Below, piece by piece: positions 13,958-25,323 of a stretch of 64,000 nt of DNA. The stretch's first letter is position 1. Each line of letters opens with the position of its first letter. Source of the stretch: Cylindrobasidium torrendii FP15055 ss-10. Its lineage: Eukaryota; Basidiomycota; Agaricomycetes; Agaricales; Physalacriaceae. A program made the translations under genes and the position numbers. The notes beneath the pieces were generated by a model that was not told the origin of the DNA, searched no databases, and was given only the letters and a program-made list of their open reading frames with translations. Where the stretch lies: positions 62,001 to 126,000 of the forward strand of contig KN880469.1 in the NCBI GenBank assembly GCA_000934385.1. Reading direction: 5' to 3'.

Positions 13958-16092
13958 TTATACCAAGCCCTGGTGTATCTCGCACGGCTCGTTTCCTATA
14001 GCAATTCCTTGCCCAGCTTTCGTAAGACGTAGCTGGTCCGTACTCGGATGAAAAACAGCGCAATTCCCATGGTCATCCTCATCGTGGAATGCCGCACATA
14101 CGCCCTTGCCCTTGAACAGATGTGGCCGGAACTCGTCGTCGCCAATGTCTTCCCGCAGAAATCGATGATACAGCGCCTGCTTCGGTGTATATCGCAACAC
14201 AGACTTAGGCTCGAGGATGTGCTCGAGAAGGTCTAACGCGTCGCGGAGGTCTCGCAGATGTTCTTCCTTAGAAGGCGGTATTTCGGCGTGAGGGTACCAC
14301 GCAGGATTCGGCGTAAGTGGTTCCTCAAGTGAAGGATTCAACCTTTCGCAGAATTCTGGCCATGACATTCCCTGGATCGGAACAGAGGGAGCGTTAGTGC
14401 AGAAAAGTTTTCCTGGGGTGATATTAGCAGAAGAACGATATCAGTCCGCGAGCGCATACCATGGAGTGTTGCGGCCTCTTCCATCTTCTTTTGGCCGAGG
14501 ATGGTCGCAATTTCCATGAGCGCCTCCGTGTCGTCGGACGATTGGAAGAGCGGAAATTTCCTGGTCAAGAAGAATAGCATAATAACGCCTACTGACCAGA
14601 CGTCGACGGCTAGCAAAATCAGTCAATCATAGCAACACGAGCGCTTTGCATACCTCCGTTCTGGTCTGGGCATTTTAATAATACCTCTGGAGCCCGGAAC
14701 CCGCGAGTACCAGCTCGATTTGCTTTTGCAGTGGGCCTACACGTCTGAGCACCACCCCGAGTATCGGGATATGATTTCGACATACCGTGTGTCATTGGAA
14801 GGGTAACCGACCAAATGGGATGGTCCCTTCGTCCTGGCGCGAGCCTCCTTCTGGGTTTTCTTGGCCATCTCTGACCGACTGGTCTTTGTCGTCTTCATCT
14901 CTCCGTGGGGATGCCTTGCGGTTGCGGAAGTATGGAAACAACAATTCGCGGAGGAACCTGTGACTGTTTCGATCCTCTGCGACATGTTGGCCGGACAAGA
15001 CTATGAGGTAACTTGCACACTGACCGACGCGAGCCCAAAGTCACACAGAGTTCCCACACCAGACAAAGGATCGTACAGGAAATTGGCGGGCTTGACGTCG
15101 CGGTGGATGATTCCACGCGCATGGATATCGCGCAAGCCGCGGAACATGCATCGCAAGTATGCTTTAATTCCGTCCATTGGTAATAAAGTGTAGAAATCCT
15201 GGAGGATAGTCAGCCGGTGCGATGAGCGTGAGTAATAGCGACGCACCCTAAAATCTTCGTTTCTTTGATAAGGCATGATAGCGACAACTTGATCCTTGTG
15301 TCGAAATGCGGTGATGAGTTGAGAGACGTGCCGACAACCTAGGCAGTCCTTCATGATGGCAATCTCGTTGCGTATGCGTTCAGGGCTGCTGGTGACATAG
15401 ATGCGCTTAATTGCAACATAGAATGTCGAATTACGGGGGTGAGGGGCGGATTGGTAGTGTGCAGAAGACTCTGGGGGGTGGTGACCACGCCAAGTCGTGT
15501 TGTCCCATTTGTGATGCCGGAGATCTACAGCCTTATAAACGGAAGAGAAAGTTCCAGTACCGAGTCGGTCGACGAGTTTGTAGTCGTTTCGAAGCTGTGA
15601 CACCTTCCTGTTGAGGTCTTCTATCTCCGCTTCGATTTCTAAACGCTCTGCTGGGTCCTTGTTCTTCATATGAACTTCCTCGGATTCATCGTACTCCAAG
15701 TCGTCTTCGGCGTCCACGTCGATATGGTCGGTGAACAGTCGTGCACCTTCATCCACTTCCATTTCGTCGTGACTTGGTCCTGGTGTGCGGTAGTGCATGG
15801 CGGTGTCGTCCGAGCTCTCGTCCAGGTCGATATATTGTGTATCCGCTGGCGTCTTGGTGACAATAGATGAGCGCAGCCCATACAGCTTTTCTTGAGAAAG
15901 GCGCATGTTGGGAGCGACGCTTTGAATATGGCTCCAATAATCCCTCTGGTCGTCGGTTTGTCGCTCGAAGCCCGAGCGCGGATCTGACGAGTCGTCGGTT
16001 CCAGTGCGTCGAGCTGGGTAACCCTGGGACCCTGGCGATGAGGTGACCTCGAAAGGATTCGACGAGTGTTGCGATATTAGAACTGTGGTCAT
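13958..16092 (-). CDS. CDC7: Cell-division-cycle kinase Cdc7 (DDK catalytic subunit)
   Basis: The start is the ATG at 16092 (MTTVLISQHSSNPF). An acidic N-terminal extension of about 190 residues precedes the kinase core. Core motifs are DRLGTGTFSSVYKAVD (glycine loop), FYVAIKRIYVTSSPERIRNE (catalytic Lys and helix-C Glu), IIHRDVKPANFLYDP (HRD), LCDFGLAS (DFG) and GTRGFRAPEVLLKCP (APE). Two inserts mark Cdc7: one between strands 2 and 3 (a WDNTTWRGHHPPES region) and a long basic one between DFG and APE (SRSEMAKKTQKEARARTKGP). The lobe after APE continues VDVWSVGVIMLFFLTRKFPL and ends with FRPHLFKGKGVC. With Dbf4, Cdc7 phosphorylates Mcm2-7 to fire replication origins. Dbf4 is not in the window. 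Four to five short introns fit. Confidence 0.92.
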
Positions 16093-16880
16093 GGTGGAAG
16101 GATGAGCACGAGGTACACGGTCCGGAAACACGAACGCGCCAAAATCGATCCAGATCACGTGGTGTTGGCGCCACTACGTTCGACGCGTCGGGCGACGCGA
16201 AGACGACTTGGAAATGATTTTTTCACGGTCGTGGTGGTGGGAAGAGATCAAGTTACGCGTGCCGTAACGCGCCACCGATCTATGCGCACTCAAATTGAAA
16301 TGGTGACAGCAACTTGCTTCGATGTCTCATATTTTACATTTACGGAATAGATATACGAAATACTAGGGGTAATTCGCAAGGCCAAAGAAATGGGTCTTTT
16401 GCATATTGATGGCTGGAATTTCCTAATGTTGGCAACGCTTGCGATTTCGATTTGTTGTTGCTAAAAAATCCGTTATAATCTATAGAGTAATTCATGCTAT
16501 GTTGCAATTGAACGACAACGATTCCGGAGATTCCATTAACGGACGGGCTTCCGAGAAGCTATATGGTGTGTGCAAGATACCTCAGACAGTCCTGCTTCCG
16601 AGCGGGACCCCTCCGCGGACGCGGGAACACATAGAACAAAACCGCTTCTTCAGCCGGGGAGTTGCTCCTCATTTATTTTGTTCCATACATAAAATCATTT
16701 TCGAAAACAAGACCCGTTCTGCTTTTCTGATTTTTGAGCTCAAGCTTGAACATTTGTAAATCCTCTTCATTTATTATATCCCCAGCGAATTACCCCTACT
16801 AGCCAAAATCAAACAGAAATTGACGAAAGGGCCTCCAGTTCTCTGGGAAACCATTAAAAAGGGTCATTAATAACGGTAGA
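16093..16880. other. Intergenic region holding the Cdc7 promoter and the MITE
   Basis: The stretch 16093-16360 is the Cdc7 5' flank, GC-rich up to about 16280 and then AT-rich. The MITE fills 16361-16801. The remainder is the 3' flank of the GH43 gene. No further gene was seen. Confidence 0.5.
16361..16801. mobile_element. MITE-like non-autonomous DNA transposon with target-site duplication
   Basis: Positions 16366-16377 (GGGGTAATTCGC) and 16785-16796 (GCGAATTACCCC) are perfect 12-bp terminal inverted repeats. They are flanked on both sides by the direct repeat TACTA (16361-16365 and 16797-16801), which is the expected target-site duplication. The element body is 431 bp, visibly more AT-rich than the flanking genes, and encodes no transposase; an open frame at 16439-16759 has no recognisable content. 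It sits upstream of the Cdc7 gene and downstream of the GH43 gene. A TA duplication with 14-bp repeats is an alternative reading, so the superfamily stays open. Confidence 0.8.
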
Positions 16881-18111
16881 TTAATTGACATACCGTGCTG
16901 TCAATGCAAACACAGTTCCATGCCTTGGATCAGTGGGCAGCGTATATCCCTCGCTGAGCGTCCATGCACCCGAAGTCAAATTCGCTGTAAAAGTACCGTC
17001 AATTCCCACTTTGGACATCCGGCGAGTGGACACACTTGTTTGGTATGGAATATAACCTTGCACCTCTCCTGCCCGGTCTGCAATGTCATCAACCCACACA
17101 TGAGTCAAAGACGCGTCCAGATTGTCTGTAAAGCAGAGTGGGCCCTCCACTTGACCATGGTCGCTGTACCCAACACCCTCAAAGACAGTCTCCCACTCGG
17201 CAAACAAGCTCAGTGCGCGCTCCTGAATTACCCACTTCCCGTCGGCCTTACTGAATCGATGGTAGTACTTGGTCTCCGGGTCCAAGCAGACCGTCGTGTC
17301 GATGTTGTCATTGCCACGGTCAATCCAGACCTCCGCCTCAGTGAACGTAACAAAATCCGTGGTGTTCGAGTATAGTTGACGAGAGTATGAAGAACCGGTA
17401 TGGTTTGTGTCCGTCGATTCATAAAGCTTGCTGGCCCAGTACACGACGAAATGCTCTGCAACAGGGTCCCAGGTTGCCTCAGGCGCCCATGCCATTCCAG
17501 CCTGAGCAATAGACGTCAGCAGTGCGAGGATAACACGTAACAAAACAATGCCTCAGGCGGGGCGAGTTCGACCAGTCGCTGATCTGACCAATTCACCAAG
17601 TCCTTGCTTTCCCAAATCGCCAGTGAACGACTTCCTTGGCGCGAAAGATAGTCCCAGGATTTGCCGCTCCCGTTGACCTTGAGGTCTGTTGCGACTACGT
17701 AGAATGTGCCCGAGGTAGGGTGGCGAATGATATAGGGATCGCGAACTCCTTTGTCGCCGAGCGTCGAAGTCAACACAGGCTTGCCACCATTGACAATGTT
17801 CCAAGCAGCTGGGGTGTTCCCGTTGCTCGCAGCTAGTGGAACTCGCGTTAGCCAGGCCATCTCTATCCCGTAGGGCAAAGTCCTTACCAAAGTATATCTG
17901 TTCGCCTGGTAAGGTATGATCAACACGCCACTCGCCAAAACAGGTATATGTAGAGCGCACCCGTGGCATACTTTTCACCAATGAAATAGATGAAGCCATA
18001 ACCAGCATAGTCCTCAGTCTGCCTTTCTTCTACATCCTGATGCCCGGATACTGCAGCAGCAAGGACACCGCTGGTGTACAGCACAGTCGTGAGGGTTCCT
18101 AGCAGAAACAT
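16881..18111 (-). CDS. Secreted GH43-type glycoside hydrolase (arabinanase/xylosidase-like)
   Basis: The start is the ATG at 18111; MFLLGTLTTVLYTSGVLAAA is a clear signal peptide. Joined exons give YAGYGFIYFIGEQIYFAASN, then GVRDPYIIRHPTSGTFYVVA with an Asp typical of the five-bladed propeller, SLAIWESKDLVNWSDQRLVE, GMAWAPEATWDPVAEHFVVY, and a propeller tail with YSDHGQVEGPLCF and RHGTVFALTARYVN. These match fungal secreted GH43-like proteins that act on arabinan or xylan side chains. Introns of note: the first uses donor GTGAAA after FIG; the one near 17494-17543 joins APPE to AGMAW, which implies a GC donor (GCATTG), unless a 35-nt GT intron leaving four extra residues is used. Substrate is not determinable from sequence. 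Confidence 0.8.
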
Positions 18112-18475
18112 AGTGGGTACTCGAGAACACTGCGGGGACGTCCCACCGTCCTCTTATAACCCGTACTTTGTGTTCCTTTATCACGAGTGTAATTTCGTCA
18201 GAGACGGGCCGCGCTCCGGGAGAGCAGACTGAGGACCGGCGGGTAGAGAAGCATGCTAATTTGCTCGCTCATTGCACGCTGGGAGACCACCTGATGGAAA
18301 GTAACCCAGCACTCACGTTGTGTTTGTGACCAGACGAGTAGGAAAATTGGCTTTGCCCTCGGCCCCCCTGCCTCAAGCTCCTTGTGCACGAACTAATCGA
18401 ACCGCTTCAAGATATTCGTCTTAACACTTGCGCTATACAATACTGGTTTGTCAACGGACCGCACTGATTGCAGCC
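18112..18475. other. Intergenic region, 364 bp
   Basis: It is the upstream region of the GH43 gene and downstream flank of the HEL2 gene. A TATA-like TTATAAC element near 18154 (minus-strand reading GTTATAAG) may serve the GH43 gene. Nothing else is supported. Confidence 0.4.
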
Positions 18476-20756
18476 TCATGACGGGAACGTGCCCAGCGTA
18501 AACAACGTCTGCTTCTGCTTTCCTTTCCCCTTCTTTCCCTTTCCTGGAGCAACCTGCTGAGGCTCGGCTTCCACCACATTATCCACCTCTTCCTCCCCAC
18601 TCGCGCCCCAGCGCACAGGCGGCGGTGGCCCACCACCAACGATATTTTTCAAACTGGTATTCCCACTCATCGGCACCTTCGCTCGCTGGTTCGTCGCAGT
18701 AGGCAATCCAGGAAACGCGCTATGATCCAATTTCGGCGGCGGCGCGCGCTTGACTGACGAAGAAGCAAGGGAGCCAGGGACAGAACGCGGAACGATGGGA
18801 GCTGGCGCCGCTGCGGCTGGTCGACTTGCAGTTGCTGTCCATGGTGTCCTGTATTGGGCCTGGCGGGGTGCCGGAGCTTTGGCTGTAGACGAAAGCGCCG
18901 GGAATTTCGACGACGACGCGGCAGCAGGAGGAGGACCAGCTCCTGGAACGTATGGCTGAGACGACGAGGCTGCACGCGCAACACGGTCCTGGACCTTGCC
19001 AGAAGCGGCGCGGGAGCCCGTGCCATGTTTGGCATTGAGAACGCGTCCAGAAGTAATGCCGGCGTATTGTTGGCCTGTCGTGGTTGGGACGAGGTCCGGG
19101 AATTGCTGACGCTGTTCGACCTCGAAACCCTTCCAGGAAGTGAGAAGATCCGCCTTCTTTTCTTCTTCTTCCAGGAGATCAACAAATGAGTTGATGATAC
19201 TGGCGGTGTGTTCGAGGTGGCGGTCAAGGACATTGAATATCGTCGAGATGACATCGCGAGCGCTACTCTCTGAAGCTCTGTATCCACGAATAGCGGCTTT
19301 GACGGCGGGTACGGCATTACTAGGATTGGTAGCGTAGCTCTGCAATCGCTCAAGGAACGCATTGTGTTTTCTATAGGCAAAGTCAGAGAAGCAGGGGGCG
19401 TTGGGTTATGCACTCACGATAAAGTAGCCGGATCGGCAGATTCTCTTAACGGGGAAGCTGCTCTGGGTGTAGACGGTGCGCTGGTTGTATTCCCTCCAGT
19501 CAAGCGAGCATTGAAGGCTTCACGTCTCCTGCTATTGGCTGTCCCGGGACCAGGACCAGCAGGAGCTTGTTGGCGTGGGGGTGGGTCATGTTCCTGTTCT
19601 CTGTCTCTGCGACCACCTCGGCGTGGAGCCTGCTCGAAATCTACATCCACGCGCCGTGCATCCTTCTTGTCACGAGTAGACATTGTTGTACCATGCTCAT
19701 CCATCATATGGCCTTGTAGGTCGAGCGCTGTGTTGAAGACGACAAACTTCTGCGCTTGGCAATTTGCATGCATGCATGGATGATGAGAGTTGTTGAAATG
19801 GATTTCCAGGCGTTCGTAGTTCTGGAAGCTGGTGATTGTTTAGATTGGACTAGCAGAAAAACACAGGTGCACGCACTATTGGTCTCTCACTCCATTACGT
19901 TTACAAATGAAGCATTCTTCATGCCGCTCACGCATATGGGAGAAAAGCTCGTCCTCGCTGAAGAAGCATTCGCGGCAAAATTCGCAGAGTGGATGTACGC
20001 CGCCTTCAACCTGGTCGGGCAACGACTTCAGGCGGTGGTTCATCGAGGGCATGTGCTTAACGAGCTGGGGATATAAATAAAGTGCATGTTCGTGGGCAAA
20101 GACTTTCTTGGATCGAATGCAGACTTCACTGTGGCGGTGTGAGAGAGAAAGTGCGGTCAATGGGGATAGACGCACCACATGAGTTTGTTATGCACAGCTC
20201 GGACGTGTAGCTTCAAATCTGACCAGCCCTTCGCAATGAAATCGCAATCGGTATCCGGGCAGTTGAAACGCAGGAGCAATAGAGTGTCCTCCATCATCTC
20301 CTTCGTCTCGAACCGAATGGCCAATTTGTCATCTTTGAACGGGGTGATTTCTGCGGTGTATGTCGCGTAATCCGCGATGTCGGATGTCGTGAATACTACC
20401 ATAGTTTGTGGTTCCTACAGAGCGCTGAGTAAGATGTTGATATACTCGAGGACAAGACATACTTTGCAGAAAGTGCATTCCGTTTTCTTGTAGAGCGCGC
20501 GAAGACGCAGCGCACAAACATGGCATGTACGGTGATTGCACTGCGATAGCGCGTAGTACTTGACTGGCTCGGCACAGATCCAGCATACAGCGTCCTCGAG
20601 CTCCTCGGTGGGTGCTGGCGCGCCAGTGCTGGTGACCGACGATTCCCCTACTGATTCTGGAGCAGCAGGGCCTTTTCCTTTTCCATTTTCGCGTTTGTAG
20701 TTACGTTGCTTCTTGCCTTGCTTCACAGCGGTTTCGGTGGCGACTGCAGTGGCCAT
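18476..20756 (-). CDS. HEL2: RING E3 ubiquitin ligase Hel2/ZNF598, ribosome-collision sensor
   Basis: The start is taken as the ATG at 20756 (MATAVATETAVKQGKKQRNY); an upstream in-frame ATG at 20837 is possible. The RING finger follows (CWICAEPVKYYALSQCNHRT then CHVCALRLRALYKKTECTFC). Next come TSDIADYATYTAEITPF and the Hel2 zinc-finger series: FNCPDTDCDFIAKGWSDLKL, CEFCRECFFSEDELFSHMRE with HEECFICK, and CMHANCQAQKFVVF with HMMDEHG. A low-complexity region (Arg, Pro, Ala) leads to a helical segment (VISTIFNVLDRHLEHTASII) and a Ser/Ala-rich tail ending TLFTLGTFPS. Hel2 ubiquitinates small-subunit proteins on collided ribosomes and starts ribosome-associated quality control. Order and spacing of the fingers make the call firm. 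Confidence 0.93.
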
Positions 20757-21925
20757 GATGGTGATGGCGGTAGATGGAAAACGAGCCCTCGGACCGGTGT
20801 CGGCCTCGACGATATATCGGACGTCGGCCCGGTCCAACTCATACTTGCTCAGTGCGGCGGAAGCGCGCGCACTGAGTACTGAGTCGCAGGAGATCCCCCT
20901 TCGTCGCGCGCGCTTGGTCAGAAATTCCTGCAGAAAGAAATATTTTGAACAAAAGCTCTTTCATCTTTTCAAATTTCACGTCCTTACTGTTTCTTACTGT
21001 ATGTAACCTACATAAGTTTATCAACTTACAGACCACAGAAACAAGCCACTCAAGCCCAGCAAGTCAACGCTCCAATGGTACAAGGTGCGTTAAGTGCTGA
21101 GCATGATCGTAGTACGTATATCTTGAACTTCTGGACGACTGACAAGGAGCGCTGCAGAAAATTGGGCGTTAGACGCTCTACCTCACCGCTTCGTGGTGGT
21201 GGAGTTCGACATTCATCAACATCCTTCGGTGCTCATTTGAGGTAGTAGTGTTTCCCGCGGCAGCATTGAATAATATTGGATTCCCAGCCAGTTGTTCGAC
21301 TGCCTCCGACATGCGCGGTGGATGATACGAATCACCCCGCCCATGCAGGAAGAGGATTCGGGGCTCGAAGCACTGTGAACTAGTGTCTGTGTAAGCAAGG
21401 GATGGGAATGGGTGCAGTACTTGTGTGGCTTTCTCTTGTAGCAATCCGCAGTGCAACGAGTGAAGACTTGAACAGAATCTGGAGTCATCAGACAGAACCG
21501 CAGCAGTGAGCGTCGAACACAGAGTCATACGAGATTGTCCCAGCCTGTAATTGACAGCAAATCCACATGTGCCCTGAAGATTGAATTTTGCGAAGCTGTC
21601 GAGCTCTCCACCTAGACTGTATCAGAAGGCAAGGCTGTGTTTGAGAATGAACACTACGGCTAGCCCACCCGCTCAACAAAGTGGTTGTTATCCCTCTTTG
21701 AAGGCAACAAAGTCTAAGAGACTGCACGGTAATGTGGGAGGCAATCGTGGCTATAAGTGCGAACTTGGTGAGGCCCAAATCTGGATGAAGGGCCGACATC
21801 CAAAATCAATGCGATGACGCACAAAGCAAAAGCTGTGCAGTCAGATGGTTATAGCTGCCGCTATATAAGGCGCTGCGTGTTCCAGAATCCAAACTACTTT
21901 ACCCCAGCTTCCCCCTTCCATCATC
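20757..21925. other. Intergenic region, 1.17 kb, with a doubtful small open frame
   Basis: This separates the HEL2 and SPFH starts. A minus-strand frame (21488-21799) begins with a hydrophobic N-terminus (GLTKFALIATIASHITVQSL) that could be a membrane segment or a relic first exon, but no following exon with family-like sequence was found. A TATA element for the SPFH gene lies at 21862. Confidence 0.4.
21862..21869 (+). promoter_or_regulatory. TATA box of the SPFH/stomatin gene
   Basis: TATATAAG lies 64 bases before the ATG at 21926, a normal distance for a fungal core promoter. Confidence 0.5.
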
Positions 21926-23228
21926 ATGTCCACCAACGGAGAATATCGCAAGGATCGTGCCACGGCCTCTTCAAGCAGCAGCAATGTTGTCGACCACGCT
22001 GCGCCTAACGGTGAGCTATTATCAATCCATGCCTTGGCGTGCGAACCAGGCGCTCAATCCACGTCCAGTCACCTCCGAACTGCCCGCAGGGCCTAAGCGC
22101 GTCGGAGGAGGCGAGAATGCGCATATGATCACTGTCCAACCGTTGAAGCGCTCAGAGATGCAGGTGTGTAATGAAGTAGTGTTCAAGTTCAGCCCAGTTT
22201 CTCACGTCTTTCCCAGCCCTCCTATGCTCAGGATCTTGGGACTGGCGAAGTCACCCATGGAGTCTACGGTTCCCTTCTCCAGTGCTTGGGCTCATGCATC
22301 GGCTTCTGCGGCGCCATTCCTTGCTGCCCATTCCCAAACCCTTTCCGCGAGGTCCAACAAGGTTCTGTCGGCCTTGTCTCCCGTTTCGGACAGTTTTACA
22401 AGTCCGTCGACCCCGGCTTGGTGAACGTAAACGTTTGCACTGAGGGTCTGCGCATCGTGGACGTCAAAATCCAAATCAGCTCCATTGGACGGCAGACTGT
22501 CATCACGCGCGACAATGTCAACGTTGATATGTGCGTGGTTCCCCCTCCTGCTTTTCATTTCTTCAATACTGACTTTTCTTCAGCGACTCTGTTATTTATT
22601 ATCAAATCTGCAATCCATACCGAGCAGCGTTTGGTATCACCGATTTGCGCCAAGCATTGATTGAGCGCGCTCAAACAACCCTCCGACACGTCGTTGGTGC
22701 GCGCGCCGTCCAATCAGTGGTCACCGAGCGAGAGGCCATCGCATTCGAAATCGCCGAAATTGTCGGGGACGTAGCGGACAAGTGGGGTGTCGCCATCGAG
22801 GGCATTCTCATCAAAGATATCATCTTCAGTCCAGAGGTCTCCGCCAGCTTGAGCAGTGCAGCACAGCAGAAGCGTATCGGAGAGAGCAAGGTCATCGCTG
22901 CTCGCGCCGAGGTTGACGCTGCCAAACTCATGAGGCAGGCGGCCGACATCCTGGCATCACCTGCCGCTATGCAAATCCGTCAATTGGAAGCTTGTGCGTT
23001 TTTCTCCAGTCTTCGTCCTTCACTAGTATTGACCTTGGTGCAGTGCAACAAATGGCGAAGTCGTCTGGCAGCAAGACCATCTTCGTCCCGATGCAGCTTC
23101 AGAGCGACTTGATTTCGCAGATGGGTAACCAGAACGCAAGCCTCGGGGGTACGACTATCCACGACAATGACGCCTCCTTGGGTGCTGTCGGGCGCGCGTC
23201 CATCATGAACAACCTCTCCGAGGCCTAA
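21926..23228 (+). CDS. SPFH/Band 7 (stomatin-like) membrane protein
   Basis: The start is the ATG at 21926 (MSTNGEYRKDRATASSSSSN). The first intron is at 22014-22049 and the second starts after EMQ with GTGTGTAA. A Cys/Gly/Pro-rich membrane hairpin (CLGSCIGFCGAIPCCPFPNP) precedes the SPFH domain: VQQGSVGLVSRFGQFYKSVD, VKIQISSIGRQTVITRDNVN, QALIERAQTTLRHVVGARAV, AIEGILIKDIIFSPEVSASL and SAAQQKRIGESKVIAARAEV. The Cys-rich hairpin suggests palmitoylation and insertion in the inner leaflet, as in stomatins. The C-terminus ends NNLSEA. The protein probably scaffolds plasma-membrane or vacuolar microdomains; the exact compartment is not shown. Confidence 0.9.
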
Positions 23229-23542
23229 TCGTCGTCTGTTTGGATCGTCTTTATTACTGTCCTCGTTTACCAAACGTTATTTATGACACAGATACCTTTA
23301 TGTCCCTTGTATATTACCCTGATGTTTCTGTACTGACCAGTAGTTTGAATGCAACTCATGCCCTTTGAACAGAAGATCGACTGTGTGTGTCCACAGTGCA
23401 GTTGCTGGCAGACATGTCTGGGTGGCAAACATCACGTCTCTACTCAGCAACAGTGAAGAGCCAAGAACCTCGCGCAAAAGAAGATCCGCAGAAATTATTG
23501 ATAAATACGAGCACTTGTACATTCCGTTGTTATAGCCTAAGA
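23229..23542. other. Convergent intergenic region, 314 bp
   Basis: It contains the 3' ends of the SPFH gene and the ER thioredoxin-fold gene. Open frames crossing it have no recognisable content. Confidence 0.4.
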
Positions 23543-24769
23543 TCATTTCTTCCCCTTCCGTTTGCTAGTCTTGCTGTTCTTCGACGGAGAAGCAGGCGTC
23601 GTAGGCACTGCCGTGGAAGAAGCAGACGCTGCAGCGGGTGGTGGTACTGCTTGCGGCTTTGTTGCTGCTGGCTTCGGCGTAGTAGCCTCTTTGCGATGCA
23701 TGAACGACAACAAGAAGGATGCTGCACTTCCAGATGCGATGAGGAGCACGAATTTCGGTACTTTCGTTACGACGTTGTATATCTTGGCCATCCAGACGGC
23801 AAAGAATTCGATAAACCATTCGCTAAGGATGGGTTAGGACGGAGGTCTATGGGAGAAGAGCGAGAGCCTACGCAGAGCCTCCAGGCGAGAATGAACCTGT
23901 CCAAGGGTTGGTTTCGAGATATCCTTGAGTAAGGAGGAATTGGTGGAAGAGGCCATCACGGATCCTAAGGGTCTGGACGGTGTAGAAACGAAGGGTCCTG
24001 CCGCGGTCCGTCGCAATGACAAGGTAAGGCGCGCTTGAGCACGAATGAGCGAAGGGAATCTGGGAACTATATGCACACGCACCTCCATACATTCCACTTT
24101 GTAGTGATGTATGTGACATTGAAATAGTCGATGCGTCCCCATTTAACATGGGGCAAGTCTCCGGCGATAATGGAACGGTTGTATGCGTCGTCGAAGGACA
24201 AATCTGCGAAGCTGGAGAGACCATCTTGTCTGCCAGCTCCCGCCGTTCTATAGATGTCGTTCAGGATAAGAAAGCTCAAGAAAATGGATGGACACGCACA
24301 TCACCAAAGCCCATACACGGTCCTTTTCTTCTTGCTCAGTGAGTTCCTCGTTGACTATTACATCCTCGTAGTTGGCATCAGTGATGAGCGGTATCCGGCT
24401 GTCCCAAGGGAGTTTCTGGGCCGAGGCGAGTTTTTCAGAGATGTTGACGCCAAGCTTGTTGAAAAAGTTCTTCGAGACGTCCGACTCGAGCCATTTCGTC
24501 GTGTCTACCAAGTCGAGCAGGTCGGATGGACGGAACGGCTCATCTTTCTGTGCCGACGCGTCCTCGGCTGGCTCTTCGTGCAAAGGGTACTTGAAGCTAG
24601 TCTTCTCTGGTTCGCCGGAGGCCTCGAAGGCGTCATCTTGCGCGACTTGGGGTGGGGCGCGCACGGCGGGCGTGGGTACCGGCTGGCCTGGCTGCCATCC
24701 CTCCGAGAAATACTGGGCCGAAGCGGCGGTCGCGGAGAGCAGGAATGCAGCTACGCCAGAAAACTTCAT
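23543..24769 (-). CDS. ER membrane protein with a probable thioredoxin-like fold lacking CxxC
   Basis: The start is the ATG at 24769; MKFSGVAAFLLSATAASAQY is a signal peptide. A Pro/Glu-rich luminal segment is followed by LLDLVDTTKWLESDVSKNFF, then, across two introns, SFDDAYNRSIIAGDLPHVKW with GRIDYFNVTYIT, and PYLVIATDRGRTLRFYTVQT. The order of helix, RIDY strand and P-Y-LVIA strand is that of a thioredoxin fold, with the proline where the cis-Pro would be, but no CxxC is visible, so redox catalysis is unlikely. A transmembrane helix (VPKFVLLIASGSAASFLLSF) and a Lys-rich tail ending KRKGKK follow, the latter resembling an ER retrieval signal. Function is unknown; a client-binding or PDI-like role without redox activity is possible. 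Confidence 0.7.
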
Positions 24770-25323
24770 AACAGATAGTAGTGGCAGAAAGCAAGGTCCG
24801 CTATCAATGACCGTGTGCTTTATTATTGTTCGGACTCGGACGAGATAAGAAGATGATGGCCGTGCCTGGATCATCATGCGCTCTCGACGCGATTTCGATT
24901 CCGGAAGACGCACAAGGTTTGCGCAAACTGTTAAAGTGGATTTTGTGGTCGTAGAGGCTGGTTTGGATCCACCATCTATCTGTAGTCCATTCAGTATAAT
25001 GGCATCTGGATTCATTCAGCTGGAAGTTCGACGTTCAATCGCACTGACAGGAATATTCCAAGGTACCTGGACGTACTACGTCGGACGTTCAGCATTTGGC
25101 GCGGCCGCAATCCACTCCGTACTCACACAGGCCGTTTCGCGTCTATGCTATTTGGGGCGTCGGCGTGATATACTGATAACTCGTACAAAACACAATGGTA
25201 TATTCTCGTGTCGATGGAGGAAAGTATGAAGGAATAATCTAAAGCCTTGTAAGGCGGCTGCATGGCGTACTGCCAGTCAAGAGGGCCAGCACAAGATCAA
25301 ATAAATATCGCAGCAAGGTTCTC
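24770..25323. other. Intergenic region, 554 bp
   Basis: Upstream of the thioredoxin-fold gene and downstream of the unknown secreted-protein gene. An open frame at 24876-25229 (plus) has no recognisable content and no start context of note. Promoter and 3' flank only. Confidence 0.4.

Noticed and set aside
16439..16759. 106-residue frame inside the MITE as a transposase
   Set aside because: No catalytic motif or similarity is visible, and its length is far too short.
21488..21799. Hydrophobic minus-strand frame as the first exon of an isoprenylcysteine methyltransferase
   Set aside because: The hydrophobic start is suggestive, but no later exon with methyltransferase motifs follows within 700 bp.
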